Source of the DNA: 66-474 sp035572335
Lineage (GTDB): Bacteria > Pseudomonadota > Gammaproteobacteria > Xanthomonadales > Rhodanobacteraceae
DNA length: 24,870 nucleotides
Assembly (NCBI GenBank): GCA_035572335.1
Contig: DATNAW010000022.1
Location: 1 to 24,870, forward strand
Direction of reading: 5' to 3'
Part shown: positions 21,502-24,870 of the stretch, in pieces
Numbering within the stretch: position 1 is the stretch's first letter
Layout of the letters: every line of letters starts with the position of its first letter
Position numbers and translations under genes: made by a program
The notes under the pieces: generated by a model
What the model saw: only the letters and a program-made list of their open reading frames with translations
Databases searched by the model: none
What the model was told of the DNA's origin: nothing

Positions 21502-23388
21502 TCAGGCCGCGAAGGCCCGCTCGCGGACCAGGCGACACGCTTCGGCAATGTCGTGCTGCATCGCCCGGTCGCGATGCATGAAGGCGATCGACTCGCGCAA
21601 CCGTGCATGCGCCGCGCCGATGGCGCCGCCCGGCCTGAATTCGTCGGCCTCCGCCAGTTGCGTGGCCAAGGCCTGCAGCTCCGACTCGAACTGCGGGCGC
21701 TGGGCATCCGCAGCAGGCGGTGCATTGTCGATCTTGGACGCCAACGCCCGCCAGCCGCCCTTCGCGGCAAGGCGCCGCGCCGCATCGAGCATGTCGTTGC
21801 GATAGTCCAGCGCCTGCGCGGCGGTATACAGCTCCAGCGCCAGCACGTCGGACAGGTCGCGTGTCATATCCAGCACCTGGCGTGCCTCGTTGGCGCCCAT
21901 TGACACGTGGTCCTCGGCATTGGCGCTGGTCGGGATCGAATACACGCTGGCCGGGTGCGCGCGCGTCGCCAAGTCGTTCACCAGCGCCGCGGCGGTGTAC
22001 TGCACGATCATGAAACCGGAGTCGGTGCCGTCTTCATTGCCGGTCAGGAACGCGGGTAACCCATCGTTCGTGGCCGGATCGACCAGCTTGTTGAGGCGCC
22101 GCTCGGAAATCGACGCCAGCACCGGAATCGCCGCCTTCACGTAGCTCATGGCCAGCGCCAGCGGCATGCCGTGGAAATGACCGGCGGAAATCACCTGCTC
22201 CTCGATGTATTGCGCGTTCTCGGCATCCGGGAAGATCAACGGATTGTCGGTGACCGCGTTCAGTTCGATATCGATGACCCGGCACGCCTGCGCCCATGCA
22301 TCGCGTACCGCGCCGTGCACCTGCGGCATGCAGCGCAGGCAATAGGCATCCTGCGGCTGGTGTTTCTTGCCGCCCTTGAACGGAAGGAAACGCTGGTAGA
22401 ACGCTTCGCGTCCGTGGCGCTTGTCAGCCGGCACCCACTCCCAGTGGATGTCGAACGACAGCGCCTGGTCTTCCGGCGCCGTCCACGCCTGCGCGGTCCA
22501 GGTGCGGAAACGCGGGACCAGGTGATAGGGAATGTCGACCAGCGTCGAGCCGTCGAGCAGTCCGCGCACGTGCTTCGCGGCGGCGGCCTGTCCCGGATGC
22601 GGTCGCAACGCATGGACTTCTTCGCGCAACGCGCCGCTGCGTCCCGCAAAGGCATCCAGCGCCATCGCGGCGGCAAGATCCGCGATGCCGAGCAGGTATT
22701 CCAGTTCATCCAGCGCCAGCACCGCGATTGCCAGCATCTGCGCGGTGCCGTTGTTGAGCGCCAGGCCTTCCTTGAAGGAAAGCTTCACCGGCTGCAAGCC
22801 CGCACGGCGCAAGGCTTCGTCACCGGGCATGCGTTCGCCTTCATGGAACGCTTCGCCGCCACCCAGCAACACGACCGCAAGATGCGACAGCGGCGCGAGG
22901 TCGCCGCTCGCGCCCACCGATCCTTTCGCGGGCACCACCGGCACGATGCCGCTATTCAACATGGCGGCGAGCGCTTTCAGCGTCTCGACGCGGATGCCGG
23001 AATGCCCGCGCATCAACGTGTTGATACGGATCGCCAGCATCGCGCGCACCACGTCGGCCGCCAGCGGTTCGCCCACGCACACCGCGTGGGTGATGATGAG
23101 GTTGTGCTGCAATTCCTCCGGCAGCGTCTCGTCGCGCGCGTCGGGATTGCCGCCGGGCAGTTCGTCGCGCGCGCGATGCGCACCCAGCAGCTTGTCGGCA
23201 TTGCTTCCGAAGCCGGTGGTGACGCCGTAGATCGGCTCACCGCAGCGCACCTTGTCGGCAATGAAATCGGCCGCGCGTTGCACCTTCCCGAGTTGCGCGG
23301 CATCGAGCTCGACCTTCGCGCCGCCGCGCGCGATCGCGATCACGTCGGCGCGTGTGAGGTGGCTGCCATCCAAGCGGATCGTCATCAT
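21502..23388 (-). CDS. MIO-dependent aromatic amino acid lyase, histidine ammonia-lyase-like
   Basis: 628 residues, about 110 more than typical HutH. The MIO cofactor triad is Ala160-Ser161-Gly162 in GSVGASGDLAPLSH. Other active-site residues are Tyr54 (YGVTTGFG), Asn213 (LNNGTAQ), Gln346, Tyr349 and Arg352 (QDAYCLRCMPQV) and Phe405 (GHFHG). The selectivity pair is Thr100-His101 where HutH has Ser-His, and the position of the HutH catalytic Glu (Glu414 in P. putida) appears to be Asp472. An insertion lies between about residues 282 and 345 (WTAQAWTAPEDQ, then a basic-aromatic stretch), and the C-terminus is longer. It may form urocanate, or act on another aromatic amino acid or as an aminomutase. 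It overlaps the hisS stop; no hutU, hutI or hutG is nearby. Confidence 0.85.
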   Translation of the reverse strand: MMTIRLDGSHLTRADVIAIARGGAKVELDAAQLGKVQRAADFIADKVRCGEPIYGVTTGFGSNADKLLGAHRARDELPGGNPDARDETLPEELQHNLIITHAVCVGEPLAADVVRAMLAIRINTLMRGHSGIRVETLKALAAMLNSGIVPVVPAKGSVGASGDLAPLSHLAVVLLGGGEAFHEGERMPGDEALRRAGLQPVKLSFKEGLALNNGTAQMLAIAVLALDELEYLLGIADLAAAMALDAFAGRSGALREEVHALRPHPGQAAAAKHVRGLLDGSTLVDIPYHLVPRFRTWTAQAWTAPEDQALSFDIHWEWVPADKRHGREAFYQRFLPFKGGKKHQPQDAYCLRCMPQVHGAVRDAWAQACRVIDIELNAVTDNPLIFPDAENAQYIEEQVISAGHFHGMPLALAMSYVKAAIPVLASISERRLNKLVDPATNDGLPAFLTGNEDGTDSGFMIVQYTAAALVNDLATRAHPASVYSIPTSANAEDHVSMGANEARQVLDMTRDLSDVLALELYTAAQALDYRNDMLDAARRLAAKGGWRALASKIDNAPPAADAQRPQFESELQALATQLAEADEFRPGGAIGAAHARLRESIAFMHRDRAMQHDIAEACRLVRERAFAA

Positions 23389-24761
23389 GCGCGCTGCACC
23401 TCTTCCTGTGCCAATTCCACACGCAGCGACTTCACCAGCTCCGCGCGCGGCACTTCGAACTGGTCGCCGCGGCGCAAATCCTTCACCGCCACCGCGCCGC
23501 GCGCGACTTCATCTTCGCCCGCCACCACCGCGAAGCGGATGCCGGCGCGGTCGGCGTATTTCAGCTGCCTGCCAAGCTTGCCGCCTTCCAGCGCAACTTC
23601 GGTGGCAATCCCCGCATCGCGCAATTCCTTCGCGATCGCCAGGCACGCAGGCAATTGCGCCGCATCCATTTGCGTCACCAGCACCTGCACGCTGCTGTCG
23701 GCGGTCTTCAGCAACCCGGCTTCGCGCAATTGCCAGAACAGGCGCGTCAGGCCGATCGAGATGCCGACGCCCGGCAAGGTCGACTTGGTGTAATTCGCCG
23801 CGAGGTTGTCGTAACGCCCGCCGGAACAGATCGAACCGATGCCGGGGTGATCGTTCAATGTCGTTTCGTACACGGTGCCCGTGTAGTAATCGAGTCCGCG
23901 CGCGATGGAAAGATTCAGCGCGAACGCCGATTCCGGCACGCCGAACGCTGCGACCGTATCCAGCACTTCGCGCAGTTCCGCCCTGCCCTGTTCGAAGGTT
24001 TCGCTGCCGCTGACCAGCGCATCAAGCTTCGCGTGCGCGTCGGCCAGCGACGTCGAACGCACCTCGACGAATTGCATGATCCTGTCGGCTGCTTCGGCGG
24101 AAAGGCCAAATGACTCGCCGGTCAGCACGCCGCGCACGTGGTCCGCGCCGCGCTTGTCCAGCTTGTCCACTTCGCGCAGTACCAGCATCTGCTTTTCGCC
24201 ATCGCCGATGCCGAGTCCTTCGAAAAACCCGCGCATCAACTTGCGGTTGTTGAGCTGGATCGTGAAGGCGCCGATGTCGAGCGCGCGGAAGACCGCGTGG
24301 ATCACCGCCGGGATCTCGGCGTCGTAGCGGATCGACAACGTATCCTTGCCGATCACGTCGATGTCGCACTGGTAGAACTCGCGGAACCGCCCGCGCTGGG
24401 CGCGCTCGCCGCGATACACGCGCTGCATCTGGTAGCGCCGGAACGGAAACGCCAGTTCGCGTTCGTGTTCGGCCACGTAGCGCGCCAGCGGTACGGTCAG
24501 GTCGAAGCGCAGGGCTTGTTCCGGACGGCCCGACTGCTCCAGCGCCCCCGTCGACAGCACGAAATAGACCTGCCGCTCGGTTTCGCCCCCACTTTTCGTC
24601 AACAGGATGTCCGCAAATTCGATCGCCGGCGTCTCGACCGGCAGGAATCCGTACACCTCGAAGCCGCGGCGGATCGTGTCCAGCATCGACTGGAACGCGA
24701 TCTGCTCGCGAGGCAGCAATTCCAGCGTGCCGGGCATCGTGCGGGGCGTGGTCAGCGCCAT
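23385..24761 (-). CDS. hisS: Histidyl-tRNA synthetase
   Basis: 458 residues, class II synthetase. It charges tRNA-His with histidine. Motif 2 is VYRGERAQRGRFREFYQCD (about 115-133), the histidine-A signature is ARGLDYYTG (287-295), GIGSICSGGRYD (307-318) follows, and an anticodon-binding domain occupies about 360-458. RFDLTVPLARY and REFYQCDIDVIG resemble the eukaryotic/archaeal-like HisRS group more than E. coli HisS (which has TLRPEGTAG). Start ATG 24761 is favoured because the similarity starts at once; an upstream in-frame start at 24833 is less likely. It is followed by the MIO lyase in an ATGATG overlap, so the two are co-transcribed. Confidence 0.95.
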   Translation of the reverse strand: MALTTPRTMPGTLELLPREQIAFQSMLDTIRRGFEVYGFLPVETPAIEFADILLTKSGGETERQVYFVLSTGALEQSGRPEQALRFDLTVPLARYVAEHERELAFPFRRYQMQRVYRGERAQRGRFREFYQCDIDVIGKDTLSIRYDAEIPAVIHAVFRALDIGAFTIQLNNRKLMRGFFEGLGIGDGEKQMLVLREVDKLDKRGADHVRGVLTGESFGLSAEAADRIMQFVEVRSTSLADAHAKLDALVSGSETFEQGRAELREVLDTVAAFGVPESAFALNLSIARGLDYYTGTVYETTLNDHPGIGSICSGGRYDNLAANYTKSTLPGVGISIGLTRLFWQLREAGLLKTADSSVQVLVTQMDAAQLPACLAIAKELRDAGIATEVALEGGKLGRQLKYADRAGIRFAVVAGEDEVARGAVAVKDLRRGDQFEVPRAELVKSLRVELAQEEVQRA

Positions 24762-24870
24762 GGCGGGGTCTCTTGCCAAAATCGCAAGATTACCAGCGCC
24801 CAGCCAAGTCTTGCGCACGCGAAGCCGCGCCAAGTATCATTTGCGGCTCGCTGCGGGGTTCCTGCCCCGC
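24762..24870. other. Region upstream of hisS with a 6-bp GC hairpin at the window edge
   Basis: GCGGGG (24853-24858), loop TTCCTG, CCCCGC (24865-24870) form a perfect stem at the end of the window. It may be a terminator or part of a repeat that continues outside. A weak -10-like TAATCT precedes hisS on the minus strand without a good -35 box. Confidence 0.35.

Overview
The window is about 25 kb of GC-rich chromosomal DNA with dense, mostly overlapping genes. Gene content and protein details point to a gammaproteobacterium of the Xanthomonadales/Lysobacterales, probably near Rhodanobacteraceae. The clues are a histidine operon headed by a TrpR-like (YerC/YecD-type) protein, a bifunctional HisB with an N-terminal phosphatase of the Xanthomonas type, an EfpL/YeiP elongation factor, and a Tat-exported HiPIP. 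This placement is inference from gene families, not a database match. I see no phage, transposon, CRISPR array, rRNA or tRNA.

Layout. Positions 1-1517 (minus) hold a TPR-sulfotransferase cut by the window edge. Positions 1620-4396 (plus) hold HMG-CoA lyase, a GNAT acetyltransferase, a short-chain dehydrogenase and EfpL. Positions 4598-7673 (plus) hold two tandem APC amino-acid permeases. Positions 7674-8048 are non-coding. They contain an AT-rich island with a perfect DnaA-box match and a 14-bp inverted repeat, then a promoter-like sequence and a long rod-shaped hairpin that looks like an undescribed structured RNA. Positions 8049-8378 (minus) encode the HiPIP.

Positions 8511-13928 (plus) form a tight seven-gene operon. 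It holds the lower methionine-salvage genes mtnB, mtnD and mtnC, together with a membrane PH-domain protein, a secreted C13 (legumain/caspase-like) peptidase, a sugar nucleotidyltransferase and a NahK/AmgK-like sugar kinase. Six of the seven genes are joined by 4-bp ATGA overlaps.

Positions 13920-21357 (minus) carry a complete histidine biosynthesis operon: TrpR-like gene, hisG, hisD, hisC, hisB, hisH, hisA, hisF, hisIE. Every junction overlaps. Its last gene runs 9 bp into the end of the convergent mtn operon. Upstream on the same strand are hisS (eukaryote-like histidyl-tRNA synthetase) and an aromatic amino acid/histidine ammonia-lyase with an unusual insertion. Histidine synthesis, charging and possible deamination are therefore encoded in one stretch.

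Most worth follow-up: the candidate RNA at 7857-8076 and its AT-rich neighbour, the mixed methionine-salvage operon, and the atypical MIO lyase between hisS and the his operon.
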